Of a stretch of 64,000 nucleotides of DNA, positions 56,519 to 64,000 are shown piece by piece. The DNA comes from Thiotrichaceae bacterium (GTDB taxonomy: Bacteria; Pseudomonadota; Gammaproteobacteria; Beggiatoales; Beggiatoaceae). The notes below the pieces were generated by a model that did not search any database, was not told the origin of the DNA, and saw only the letters and a program-made list of their open reading frames with translations. How positions within the stretch are numbered: the stretch's first letter is position 1; each line of letters opens with the position of its first letter. Position numbers and translations under genes: made by a program. The DNA lies in the NCBI GenBank assembly GCA_028688145.1, contig JAQTYU010000002.1, positions 124,001-188,000 on the forward strand, written 5' to 3'.

Positions 56519-57448
56519 ATGAAACAGTGGATCATCAGTATTTGCTTACTTATTGCTGCAACCGCAGCGCAAAGCGAAAGTTTGCCACGCGCGGAAATCA
56601 AGACTTCAATGGGCACGATTGTCATTGAACTTGATCCAAACAAAGCCCCCCATAGCGTTGAAAATTTCATCAGCTATGCCAAAGAAGGATTTTATGAAGG
56701 CACGGTTTTTCACCGTGTTATCAAAGATTTTATGATTCAAGGCGGCGGCTACAGCCCTGATTTACAGAAAAAACCCACTCATCCTGCGATTGTCAATGAA
56801 GCCCAGAATGGTTTAAAAAATCTGCGTGGCACGGTGGCAATGGCACGCGTCAGCGATCCCAATTCTGCGACTGCACAGTTTTTCATCAATGTGAAAGACA
56901 ATGCTAATCTGGATTTTAAAGATGCCACGCCCGCAGGCGCAGGTTATAGCGTGTTTGGGAAAGTGGTTCAAGGTTTAGAAGTGGTGGATGCGATTCAACA
57001 CGTTGAAACAGGCGCGGGAGGCAGTTTCAGTAAAGATGTGCCTATCACTCCTGTGGTCATTGAAAAAATTACCCTGAAAAATGTCCCTGCTTCTTTAGGC
57101 AAAGTCGAAGCCAAGAAAGCGGCTGAAGCTGTTGTCAAGGCAGAACCCGTTAAAACTGAACAAGCTAAAGAAACGAAAGCTGAGGTTAAGGAAGCTGTTA
57201 AAACGCCCGAACCTGTCAAGCCAGAAGTTGCAAAAGCCGCTCCTAAAGCTGAGCCTGCTAAAGTAGAAAAACCTGCTGAATCCAAACCCGAAGCGAGCAT
57301 GAGCGCGTTGGCAAAGCCCAATACCGCTGTGGCAGAAGTCAAAGACCCTGCGCCTAAAAAAGTGTCTACGCCTGCGAAAAAATCCGCACAACCTGCGCCA
57401 GACAAGCCCACCTCGCCTGATAAACCCGAACCTTCTCCAACTAACTAA
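56519..57448 (+). CDS. Exported cyclophilin-type peptidyl-prolyl isomerase with Lys/Ala/Pro tail
   Basis: A 309-residue protein: signal peptide (MKQWIISICLLIAATAAQSE), a cyclophilin domain (about 24-190: FHRVIKDFMIQGGGYS, RGTVAMARVSDPNSATAQFF, INVKDNANLDF, GYSVFGKVVQGLEVVDAI), and a C-terminal tail of about 110 residues made mostly of Ala, Lys, Glu and Pro. The isomerase residues Arg in FHRVIKDFMIQGG and Gln/Phe in TAQFF are present. It is the periplasmic PpiA type. The tail is not part of the family and may be disordered or bind the wall. ppiB follows after 14 bases, so both are probably co-transcribed. Confidence 0.92.
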   Translation: MKQWIISICLLIAATAAQSESLPRAEIKTSMGTIVIELDPNKAPHSVENFISYAKEGFYEGTVFHRVIKDFMIQGGGYSPDLQKKPTHPAIVNEAQNGLKNLRGTVAMARVSDPNSATAQFFINVKDNANLDFKDATPAGAGYSVFGKVVQGLEVVDAIQHVETGAGGSFSKDVPITPVVIEKITLKNVPASLGKVEAKKAAEAVVKAEPVKTEQAKETKAEVKEAVKTPEPVKPEVAKAAPKAEPAKVEKPAESKPEASMSALAKPNTAVAEVKDPAPKKVSTPAKKSAQPAPDKPTSPDKPEPSPTN

Positions 57449-57462
57449 ACTTAGGAAATTTT

Positions 57463-57966
57463 ATGCAAGTTCGTTTGAATACCAGCAGTGGTGTTATTGT
57501 ATTGAAGTTAAATACTGAAAAAGCCCCCAAAACCGTGGCTAACTTTGTAAGCTATGTTAAATCAGGCTTTTATACGGACACGATTTTTCACCGTGTGATT
57601 AATAACTTCATGATTCAAGGCGGTGGTTTAGATGCGAGTATGCGTCAAAAAACGGGTAATGCGCCGATTGAAAATGAAGCAGGTAACGGTTTGAAAAATA
57701 CCTTGGGTTCGGTTGCAATGGCGCGTACTTCTGAGCCACATTCTGCCTCTTCACAATTTTTCATCAATGTGAAAAATAATGATTTCTTAAACTATTCTTC
57801 ACCCACGCCTCAAGGTTGGGGTTATTGCGTGTTTGGGGAAGTAGTCGAAGGTATGGATGTGATCAATGCCATTAAAGTTATGCCCACGACTAATCGGGCT
57901 GGACATCAAGATGTGCCCGTCGAAGAAATCAAGATTCTGTCCGCAGAAGTGATTGAAGAAGCTTAA
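57463..57966 (+). CDS. ppiB: Cytoplasmic cyclophilin-type peptidyl-prolyl isomerase
   Basis: The 167-residue protein is a single cyclophilin domain without signal peptide: FHRVINNFMIQGGGLDA, NTLGSVAMARTSEPHSASSQ, FFINVKNNDFLNY, WGYCVFGEVVEGMDVINAI. It should act in the cytoplasm as proline isomerase. AGGAA is eight bases before the ATG. It is the second gene of a two-gene unit with the exported cyclophilin and ends at a strong terminator. Confidence 0.95.
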   Translation: MQVRLNTSSGVIVLKLNTEKAPKTVANFVSYVKSGFYTDTIFHRVINNFMIQGGGLDASMRQKTGNAPIENEAGNGLKNTLGSVAMARTSEPHSASSQFFINVKNNDFLNYSSPTPQGWGYCVFGEVVEGMDVINAIKVMPTTNRAGHQDVPVEEIKILSAEVIEEA

Positions 57967-57996
57967 ACTGCTGCTGTAAGTTTGATTTATGTTGAG

Positions 57997-58038
57997 AAAA
58001 GTTGTATCTCCTAACAATATAGGAGTGCAACTTTTTTT
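57997..58038 (+). terminator. ppiB terminator
   Basis: AAAAGTTGTATCTCCTA pairs with TAGGAGTGCAACTTTTTTT. It lies before the ATG used for the restriction-modification gene, which argues against the longer start at 57989. Confidence 0.85.
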
Positions 58039-58108
58039 ATTTAAGCGGGATAGAAGAATATCTCTGTCTTTTTTTCGTTATATTGAGAAGTATCACCGAC
58101 ACATTATT

Positions 58109-60949
58109 ATGATAATCATTGAACATTTAAGAAAACGGGCGATAAAGTTTGCTAAGGATTTTCAGCAAACTACTTCCGAAAAACGTAATGACCAGAATTT
58201 CATGCGCGGTTTGCTGTGCGGTATTTTTGAAATTAGCTCGAACCGCATTGAGTGGCAATATCCTGTTAGAGAGCATAAAACGACCCGTTTTATTGATGGT
58301 TTGTTGCTCGGCACTTTGTTAATTGAGATGAAAACGGCGGGTAAGGATTTAGATGAAGCTTATTTACAAGCGATTCATTATGTTAGTTTAATTAAGGAAG
58401 AACACCGCCCCCATTACATTTTGGTCAGTGATTTTCAAAATCTGCATTTATACGACCGTTTGACGGGTGAGCCACGCGTTGAAATCAAGCTCGCAGAATT
58501 ACCGCAGCAGATTGAATTTTTTAGATTTTTAGAAGGTTATCAAATCGCTGCGATTAAGAAACAAGAGCATATTAATAAAGCCGCAGCGGAAAAAATGGCA
58601 GGTTTGCACGATGCGATTAAAGCCACAGGGTACACGGGCAAAGATTTAGAAACTTATTTGGTGCGTTTGTTATTTTGTTTATTTGCAGACAGTACGGGAT
58701 TATTTGGGGAAAATAATCAGTTTTTAAATTATTTGCAGCATTATACCAAGGCAGATGGCTCGGATTTACACGGGGCATTGAGCAAATTATTTGATACTTT
58801 GAACACGCCCGATGCTGAATATTTGGCAAGAAATCTCGCGTATCGTGGCAAGAAACGTTTAACGAACTTACCTGAACATTTAAATAAATTCACCTATATC
58901 AATGGCTTATTATTTAATGGCATTTTAGGCGAATGTTATTTTGATGAAGCGGCACGCAATACTTTAATTGAATGTGCGCAGTTAGATTGGAGCGAAATCA
59001 GTCCTGCGATTTTTGGTGCATTGTTTCAAGCCATTATGCACTTTGATGATGAGCAATCCACCGCGAAAACCAAGAAACGCCGCGAGTTTGGGGCGCATTA
59101 TACCAGTGAAGAAAATATTTTAAAAACCATTAATCCTTTGTTTATGGATGATTTACGGGCTGAATTTGAAAAAGCTCGGTTTAATAAAAATAAGTTATTG
59201 GCATTCCATCATAAATTATCCAGTTTGAACTTTTTTGACCCCGCTTGTGGTTGTGGCAATTTTTTGATTATTGCGTATCGTGAATTGCGTTTGCTTGAAT
59301 TGGAGATTTTAAAGGCTTTAGCGCATTTTAATGACTCTCATTTAGAGCTGCCTTTGTGCGATGTTGACCAATTCTATGGCATTGATATTGATGAAAGTGC
59401 GGTACAGATTGCGACCTTGGCGATGTGGCTGACTGACCATCAAATGAATTTGAAAATCCAGCAATTACGCGAAGATGCTTTTAAGCGTATTCCGTTACAA
59501 AAACAGGCAAATATTGTTCAAGGTAATGCCTTACAGCTTGATTGGAAAGCAGTTATTGCGCCCGAAAAATGTAGTTTTATTATGGGAAATCCGCCATTTG
59601 TGGGTTATAGCTATCAAAACAAGCAACAAAAAGAAGATTTAGCTTTAGTTTTTCAAGGCATTAACGGTGCGGGTGTGTTGGATTATGTGGCAGCTTGGCA
59701 TGTGAAAGCTGCACGGTATATTCAAGAAAATCAAAATATTGCAGTTGCATTTGTTTCAACTAACAGTTTGACGCAAGGCGAACAAGTCGCGATTTTATGG
59801 ACAGAATTATTGAGATTAAAAATTAAACTGCATTTTGCGCATCGCACTTTTAAATGGAGCAACGAAGGGCGCGGAATTGCAGCAGTACATTGTGTGATTA
59901 TGGGTTTTGGTATCAAAGAGCCAAGTAGTTACCGTTTATTTGATTATGCTGAGAATATTGCAGGTGCGCCAACTGAAATAAAAGCCACGCAAATCAATCC
60001 TTATTTGGTCGATGCGCCCACGGTATTGATTGCAAAACGTCGCAAGCCTTTGAACGAAAATACCCCTGAAATGGTTTACGGCAATAAACCAACGGATGGC
60101 GGACATTTATTATTATCCTTGGAAGAGGCTAATTTTATTCAACAAAATGACCCGATTGCAGCAAAATATATTCAGCAGTTTCTAGGTTCTGAAGAATTTA
60201 TTAATAATTTGCCGCGTTTTTGTTTGTGGCTAAAAAACAGCACCGCTCATGATCGTCTAGCCTCGCCAGAAATAAAAAGACGCATGGCATTAGTGAAAAA
60301 AATGCGTTTGGAAAGTCAAAAATTACCGACTCAAAGATTGTCAGAACTCACGTATTTATTTGGGGAAATTCGCCAACCCAATCAGCCTTATTTATTAATT
60401 CCCAGTGTTTCATCTGAAACGAGAAAATTTATTCCAATTGGCTATTTTCCCGCCGAGGTTATTTGTGGCAATGCTAATTTTATGTTGCCCAATGCGAGCT
60501 TATATGATTTTGGAATGCTGAGTTCCACTTTTCATAATGTTTGGGTAAGAGCGGTTTGCGGGCGTTTAAAAAGTGATTATCGCTATTCAAACACCATTGT
60601 TTACAACAACTTCCCGTTTCCTGAAAATGTAAAACCATCGATTAAAGCGAAAATTGAAGCCGCCGCCCAAATGATTTTGGATGCGCGAGAACTTGAAGAA
60701 CAACGCTGCATTCAGCAACAATATTCGTTAGCGATGTTATACGCGGCAAACAACATGCCCGAAGCCTTGCAAAAAGCCCATAAAGCCCTCGATAGGGCTG
60801 TCGAGACCAGTTACCATTACAAAGGCAGCAACGATGATGCCGCTAGGGTTGCCTTTTTATTTGAATTATATCAAAAGCTTGCCTCACCTTTGGTTGAGGA
60901 AAAACCACTGCCCAAAGCTCGTCGAAAATCCCGTTCTAAAAAAGAATAA
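58109..60949 (+). CDS. MmeI-like (type IIL) restriction-modification fusion enzyme
   Basis: A 946-residue single-chain restriction-modification protein. The N-terminal endonuclease domain shows Asp63, Glu73 and Lys75 (FIDGLLLGTLLIEMK), the D-x9-E-x-K spacing of MmeI. A helical linker follows. The DNA adenine methyltransferase core has motif I DPACGCGNF (377-385) and motif IV NPPF (494-497), with EFGAHYTSEENILKTI ahead of it. The last third should be the target recognition domain, ending in NNFPFPENV and a helical, basic C-terminus (ARRKSRSKKE). Such enzymes methylate one strand of an asymmetric site and cut about 20 bases away. No separate methylase or specificity gene is needed or present. 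Start at 58109 is preferred since a terminator precedes it, but a good ribosome binding site is lacking. Confidence 0.9.
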   Translation: MIIIEHLRKRAIKFAKDFQQTTSEKRNDQNFMRGLLCGIFEISSNRIEWQYPVREHKTTRFIDGLLLGTLLIEMKTAGKDLDEAYLQAIHYVSLIKEEHRPHYILVSDFQNLHLYDRLTGEPRVEIKLAELPQQIEFFRFLEGYQIAAIKKQEHINKAAAEKMAGLHDAIKATGYTGKDLETYLVRLLFCLFADSTGLFGENNQFLNYLQHYTKADGSDLHGALSKLFDTLNTPDAEYLARNLAYRGKKRLTNLPEHLNKFTYINGLLFNGILGECYFDEAARNTLIECAQLDWSEISPAIFGALFQAIMHFDDEQSTAKTKKRREFGAHYTSEENILKTINPLFMDDLRAEFEKARFNKNKLLAFHHKLSSLNFFDPACGCGNFLIIAYRELRLLELEILKALAHFNDSHLELPLCDVDQFYGIDIDESAVQIATLAMWLTDHQMNLKIQQLREDAFKRIPLQKQANIVQGNALQLDWKAVIAPEKCSFIMGNPPFVGYSYQNKQQKEDLALVFQGINGAGVLDYVAAWHVKAARYIQENQNIAVAFVSTNSLTQGEQVAILWTELLRLKIKLHFAHRTFKWSNEGRGIAAVHCVIMGFGIKEPSSYRLFDYAENIAGAPTEIKATQINPYLVDAPTVLIAKRRKPLNENTPEMVYGNKPTDGGHLLLSLEEANFIQQNDPIAAKYIQQFLGSEEFINNLPRFCLWLKNSTAHDRLASPEIKRRMALVKKMRLESQKLPTQRLSELTYLFGEIRQPNQPYLLIPSVSSETRKFIPIGYFPAEVICGNANFMLPNASLYDFGMLSSTFHNVWVRAVCGRLKSDYRYSNTIVYNNFPFPENVKPSIKAKIEAAAQMILDARELEEQRCIQQQYSLAMLYAANNMPEALQKAHKALDRAVETSYHYKGSNDDAARVAFLFELYQKLASPLVEEKPLPKARRKSRSKKE

Positions 60950-60962
60950 TGCTAAAGCCTTT

Positions 60963-61119
60963 CACCCCCTTTTTCAAAGGCATTGGTATCTACACTACTC
61001 TATAATTATTTGATTATAAGGTAAACTATCTCGTTTCCATGCTCCAGCGTTGGAACGAGATAAAAATCAAATAGTTAGGAACTTGTGTAGATACCTATGT
61101 TTTCAAAAGGGGGAAAAGC
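60963..61119. repeat. Three-layer nested palindromic repeat
   Basis: Outer arms CACCCCCTTTTTCAAAGG (60963-60980) and TTTTCAAAAGGGGGAAAAGC (61100-61119). Middle arms GGTATCTACAC (60985-60995) and GTGTAGATACC (61085-61095). Innermost a CTCGTTTCC...GGAACGAG hairpin (61030-61059). Confidence 0.8.
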
Positions 61120-61122
61120 TCT

Positions 61123-61155
61123 AAATCCTTTAATCCTGTGAACCCTGATTCAGAC
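61123..61155. repeat. Half copy of the GTCTGAATC palindrome
   Basis: AATCCTTTAATCCTGTGAAC, then CCTGATTCAGAC, equals the right arm of the elements at 23577 and 28772. Confidence 0.7.
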
Positions 61156-61228
61156 TCGGCTAAAATAAAATTCACACCCCCCTCAATTTGCAATACCATA
61201 AGCAGCCTTTCCTCGTCGTTTTCAAGAT

Positions 61229-63247
61229 ATGCGTGAACTGAATCTCCCCCAACGTGAAGCCATCAAACATATTCACAGCCCTCTCCTTGTGCTCGCAGGC
61301 GCAGGCAGCGGCAAAACCCGTGTCATCACCAAAAAAATTGCGTGGATGATTCAAGAAGCAGGCATCAGCCCCAAACAAATTATCGCCGTCACCTTCACCA
61401 ACAAAGCCGCCCGTGAAATGCAGTCCCGCGTTTCCCAACTATTGCACGGCAAAGAAGGACAAGGCTTAACCGTCTCCACTTTCCACACCCTCGGCTTAAA
61501 TATCCTGCGCCGCGAACACAAATTTCTCGGCTACAAAGCCAATCTCTCGATTTTTGACAACCACGACAGCCATAGCTTGCTGCGCGATTTATTGCAGCAT
61601 GAAGAAGATATTAACGCGGATTATTTAGACAAATTACAAAGCAATATCAGCCGCTACAAAAATAATTTCATCGTGCCCGAACAAGCCCTAGAACTCGCAC
61701 AAGATGAAGCCGCCAAACTCATGGCAGGACATTACGCCGCCTACCAACGCCAATTAAAAGCCTATAATGCCGCTGATTTTGATGATTTAATTATGCAGCC
61801 TGTGCAATTATTTCAACAACATCCCGAAGTTTTGGCACGTTGGCAACAGCGCGTAAAACACCTTCTAGTGGATGAATACCAAGACACCAACGCCACCCAA
61901 TACCAATTATTAAAATTGCTGGTCGGCAAACATGGCGTGTTCACCGTGGTCGGCGACGACGACCAATCAATTTACGCATGGCGCGGCGCACAGCCCGAAA
62001 ACATGCGCTTATTGGCAAAAGATTATCCCAGCTTAAAAGTGATAAAACTTGAACAGAATTATCGCTCTAGTAATCGAATTTTAAAACTTGCCAATCACTT
62101 AATTGGCAATAATCCGCACGTTTTTGAGAAAAAGCTGTGGAGCGATAAAGGTGCGGGAGAAATGACGCGGGTTATTGTCACTGATGACCAAGTCAACGAG
62201 GCTGAAAAAGTGGTGACAGAAATCATGCACCACAAATTTAAACACCGCACTGAATATGAAGATTATGCGATTTTATACCGCAGCAATCACCAATCGCGGC
62301 ATTTTGAAGCTGCGCTGCGTTCTTTTAATATTCCCTATTTTGTCAGTGGCGGCACTTCCTTCTTTTCCCGCGCCGAGGTGAAAGATATTCTTGCCTATTT
62401 ACGCTTACTCGCAAATCCTGTGGATGATAATGCGTTCCTGCGTATTGCCAACGTGCCGCGCCGTGAAGTGGGCACAACGACTTTAGAAAAATTAGGAATT
62501 TACGCCAATTCGCGCAATGTTGCCTTATTACACGCTTGTTTTGAATTTAATCTGACCACGATTTTATCGCGCCGCAATTTGGATGTGTTGTTGCATTTTG
62601 CTGATTGGGTGAAAACAATGGCAACTCGCGCCGAAACTGAGCCGCCGAATGTCATCGCTCGCGCCGTGGTGGAAGGGATTCGTTATGAAGCCTGGCTCAA
62701 AGAAACCAGCGAAACCAAAGAAGCCGCCAAACGCCGCATGAGTTACGTTGATGATTTACTCGATTGGCTAGACCAGCTTGCGGAAAAATACAGCACACTC
62801 AGCGAGTTAGTTTCACACATCATGTTGCTGGATATTTTGGAACGCCAAAATGCCGACGCGCAACAAAAAGGGGTTGCCCTGATGACCTTTCACGCCGCCA
62901 AAGGCTTGGAATTTCCACATGTGTTCATGGTGGGTATGGAAGAGGATTTATTGCCGCATCACAACAGCACCGACGATGCCGCGATTCAAGAAGAACGCCG
63001 CCTTGCCTATGTGGGCATTACCCGCGCCCAGAAAAGTTTAACGTTTACTTTGGCAGACAAGCGCAAACGTTATGGAAAATTAGAAGGTTGCGACCCGAGC
63101 CGCTTTCTCAAAGAACTGCCTGAGAATGAATTGGAATGGTTTGGGAAACGCATTCCCACCGCTTTGCAAAATCAAACGCCTGAAGAAAAGAAATCCGTGG
63201 GCAACGCGCATTTGGCGCATTTGAAATCTTTATTGGCTAATAAGTAA
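61229..63247 (+). CDS. rep: ATP-dependent DNA helicase Rep
   Basis: Rep is a 3'-5' superfamily 1A helicase that clears proteins ahead of replication forks. The 672-residue protein matches E. coli Rep in length and has motif I LVLAGAGSGKTRVITKKIAW, VTFTNKAAREM, motif II VDEYQDTNATQYQLL, motif III VVGDDDQSIYAWRGAQPEN, LEQNYRSSNRIL (motif IV), VALMTFHAAKGLEFPHVFMV (motif V) and EERRLAYVGITRAQ (motif VI). It starts directly behind a repeat cluster and has only a weak ribosome binding site. Confidence 0.96.
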   Translation: MRELNLPQREAIKHIHSPLLVLAGAGSGKTRVITKKIAWMIQEAGISPKQIIAVTFTNKAAREMQSRVSQLLHGKEGQGLTVSTFHTLGLNILRREHKFLGYKANLSIFDNHDSHSLLRDLLQHEEDINADYLDKLQSNISRYKNNFIVPEQALELAQDEAAKLMAGHYAAYQRQLKAYNAADFDDLIMQPVQLFQQHPEVLARWQQRVKHLLVDEYQDTNATQYQLLKLLVGKHGVFTVVGDDDQSIYAWRGAQPENMRLLAKDYPSLKVIKLEQNYRSSNRILKLANHLIGNNPHVFEKKLWSDKGAGEMTRVIVTDDQVNEAEKVVTEIMHHKFKHRTEYEDYAILYRSNHQSRHFEAALRSFNIPYFVSGGTSFFSRAEVKDILAYLRLLANPVDDNAFLRIANVPRREVGTTTLEKLGIYANSRNVALLHACFEFNLTTILSRRNLDVLLHFADWVKTMATRAETEPPNVIARAVVEGIRYEAWLKETSETKEAAKRRMSYVDDLLDWLDQLAEKYSTLSELVSHIMLLDILERQNADAQQKGVALMTFHAAKGLEFPHVFMVGMEEDLLPHHNSTDDAAIQEERRLAYVGITRAQKSLTFTLADKRKRYGKLEGCDPSRFLKELPENELEWFGKRIPTALQNQTPEEKKSVGNAHLAHLKSLLANK

Positions 63248-63266
63248 TTTCGTAGGATGCAATTCT

Positions 63267-63393
63267 AACTGCGCCCCCAATCCCCTAAAGCACAGCCATC
63301 AAGTTAAGCACAGAATGAGCTTACGAGAAACTTGAGAATACAACAAGTTAAAGCTTAACTTAATGGCAGTGCGTCAGGGGGTGGGAGCGCAGT
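63267..63393. repeat. AACTGCGCCCCC palindrome interrupted by an AAGTTAAGC palindrome
   Basis: Outer left AACTGCGCCCCCAATCCCCT, outer right AGGGGGTGGGAGCGCAGT. In between (63291-63374) is a complete copy of the other family, with CAGCCATCAAGTTAAGC and GCTTAACTTAATGGCAGTG as arms. Confidence 0.8.
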
Positions 63394-63411
63394 GAGGAAA
63401 TAATAAATTCC

Positions 63412-64000
63412 TTAACTTTGCAAAGCATCCAAATTAGCAAATAACTGTAAAGCTTGAGGATTTGCTAAAGCCTCCTGATTTTTTACTGCGCGTCCGTGCA
63501 CAATATGGCGCACTGCCAATTCCACAATTTTCCCGCTCTTAGTACGCGGAATGTCTTGCACCTGAATAATTTTACTCGGCACATGGCGCGGCGTGGTATT
63601 TTGGCGAATTTGCTGTTTGATTTTTTGAATCAAAGCCGCATCTAAACTCAGATTTTCCCGCAAGCGCACAAACAGCACCACGCGCACATCGCCTTCCCAA
63701 TCCTGCCCAATCACCAAACTTTCCAAAACTTCAGGTAATTGTTCAACTTGGCGATAAATTTCCGCCGTCCCAATCCGCACCCCGCCCGGATTTAACACCG
63801 CATCAGAACGCCCATGAATGATTAAACCTTGATGTTCAGTCAGTTCGACATAATCGCCGTGACACCAAATATTCGGATATTTGTCGAAATAAGCAGCGCG
63901 GTATTTTTCGCCCTGTGGGTCATTCCAGAAATAAATCGGCATTGACGGAAATGGCGCAGTGCACACCAATTCGCCTTTTTCGCCTTGAATCGGATTGCCC
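63412..64000 (-). CDS. Acetoacetyl-CoA synthetase, C-terminal part (cut by the window edge)
   Basis: The visible 195 residues are the C-terminus of an acyl-adenylate enzyme: [60 protein letters not shown], then the adenylation C-domain [20 protein letters not shown] with [22 protein letters not shown] carrying the catalytic lysine. [20 protein letters not shown] and the ending [20 protein letters not shown] fit acetoacetate-CoA ligases rather than acetyl-CoA synthetase. It would activate acetoacetate, for example during ketone-body or polyhydroxybutyrate use. The gene continues beyond the right edge. Confidence 0.9.
   Translation of the reverse strand, partial: GNPIQGEKGELVCTAPFPSMPIYFWNDPQGEKYRAAYFDKYPNIWCHGDYVELTEHQGLIIHGRSDAVLNPGGVRIGTAEIYRQVEQLPEVLESLVIGQDWEGDVRVVLFVRLRENLSLDAALIQKIKQQIRQNTTPRHVPSKIIQVQDIPRTKSGKIVELAVRHIVHGRAVKNQEALANPQALQLFANLDALQS

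Noticed and set aside
57989..58108. Longer N-terminus for the restriction-modification protein
   Set aside because: The extra 40 codons run through the ppiB terminator and show no conserved features.

Overview
The window looks like chromosomal DNA from a gammaproteobacterium. Several conserved gammaproteobacterial blocks are present: tig-clpP-clpX-lon-hupB-tRNA-ppiD, leuD-leuB-asd-fimV, an rne gene whose catalytic residues fall at the same positions as in Escherichia coli, and hemF, dctA, dusB and rep. The many palindromic repeats, the IS debris and the accessory genes (kinase fused to a formylglycine-generating-enzyme-like domain, P-loop NTPase with a long TPR array) are what I would expect of large filamentous sulfur oxidisers (Thiotrichales, Beggiatoa-like). 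That placement is inference.

Layout. 1-9.9 kb: lactate permease (lldP), CTP synthase (pyrG), a small secreted protein, a DUF1190 / glutathionylspermidine-synthase-like / DUF350 operon, a DegT-type aminotransferase with an extra PIN-like N-terminus, and a small c-type cytochrome. 9.9-16.4 kb: accessory zone with fragments of three IS families, a broken NTPase-TPR gene with 18 tandem 34-residue repeats, a damaged HTH protein, a phosphatase lacking its catalytic arginine, an argJ 3' fragment and a frameshifted ISAs1-like element. 16.4-19.4 kb: dusB and mdh, separated by about 1 kb of non-coding DNA with a tandem array of what look like small RNAs. 19.8-24.7 kb: kinase-FGE gene, OmpA-like protein and DUF4384 protein, embedded in repeats. 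24.8-36.3 kb: rsmA, tRNA-Pro, rne, DUF302 protein, hydrogenase maturation protease, YiiX-like hydrolase, EcfT-like protein and a very long fimV. 36.5-45.5 kb: asd, leuB, leuD, tyrS, a glycosyltransferase, hemF, dctA and a secreted protein. 45.6-54.4 kb: the ppiD...tig proteostasis block with four tRNA genes. 54.5-64 kb: ferredoxin, coaD, ispA, two cyclophilins, an MmeI-like restriction-modification fusion, rep, and the 3' part of an acetoacetyl-CoA synthetase gene.

How parts work together. Trigger factor, ClpXP, Lon, PpiD and the cyclophilins form a folding and degradation set; lon carries a plausible heat-shock promoter. LldP and DctA import organic acids that Mdh and central metabolism can use. 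The leu/asd genes serve branched-chain and aspartate-family amino acid synthesis.

The most unusual signal is the region 17629-18205. Three modules share an identical 25-base C-rich block (CTCCTCC...CCTCC, resembling the 16S rRNA anti-Shine-Dalgarno tail), each followed at exactly the same distance by a terminator-type hairpin whose stem shows compensatory base changes. A fourth, decayed copy follows. I interpret this as a family of tandem small RNAs. The second theme is nested palindromic repeats: at three places one repeat family interrupts another, once three layers deep.
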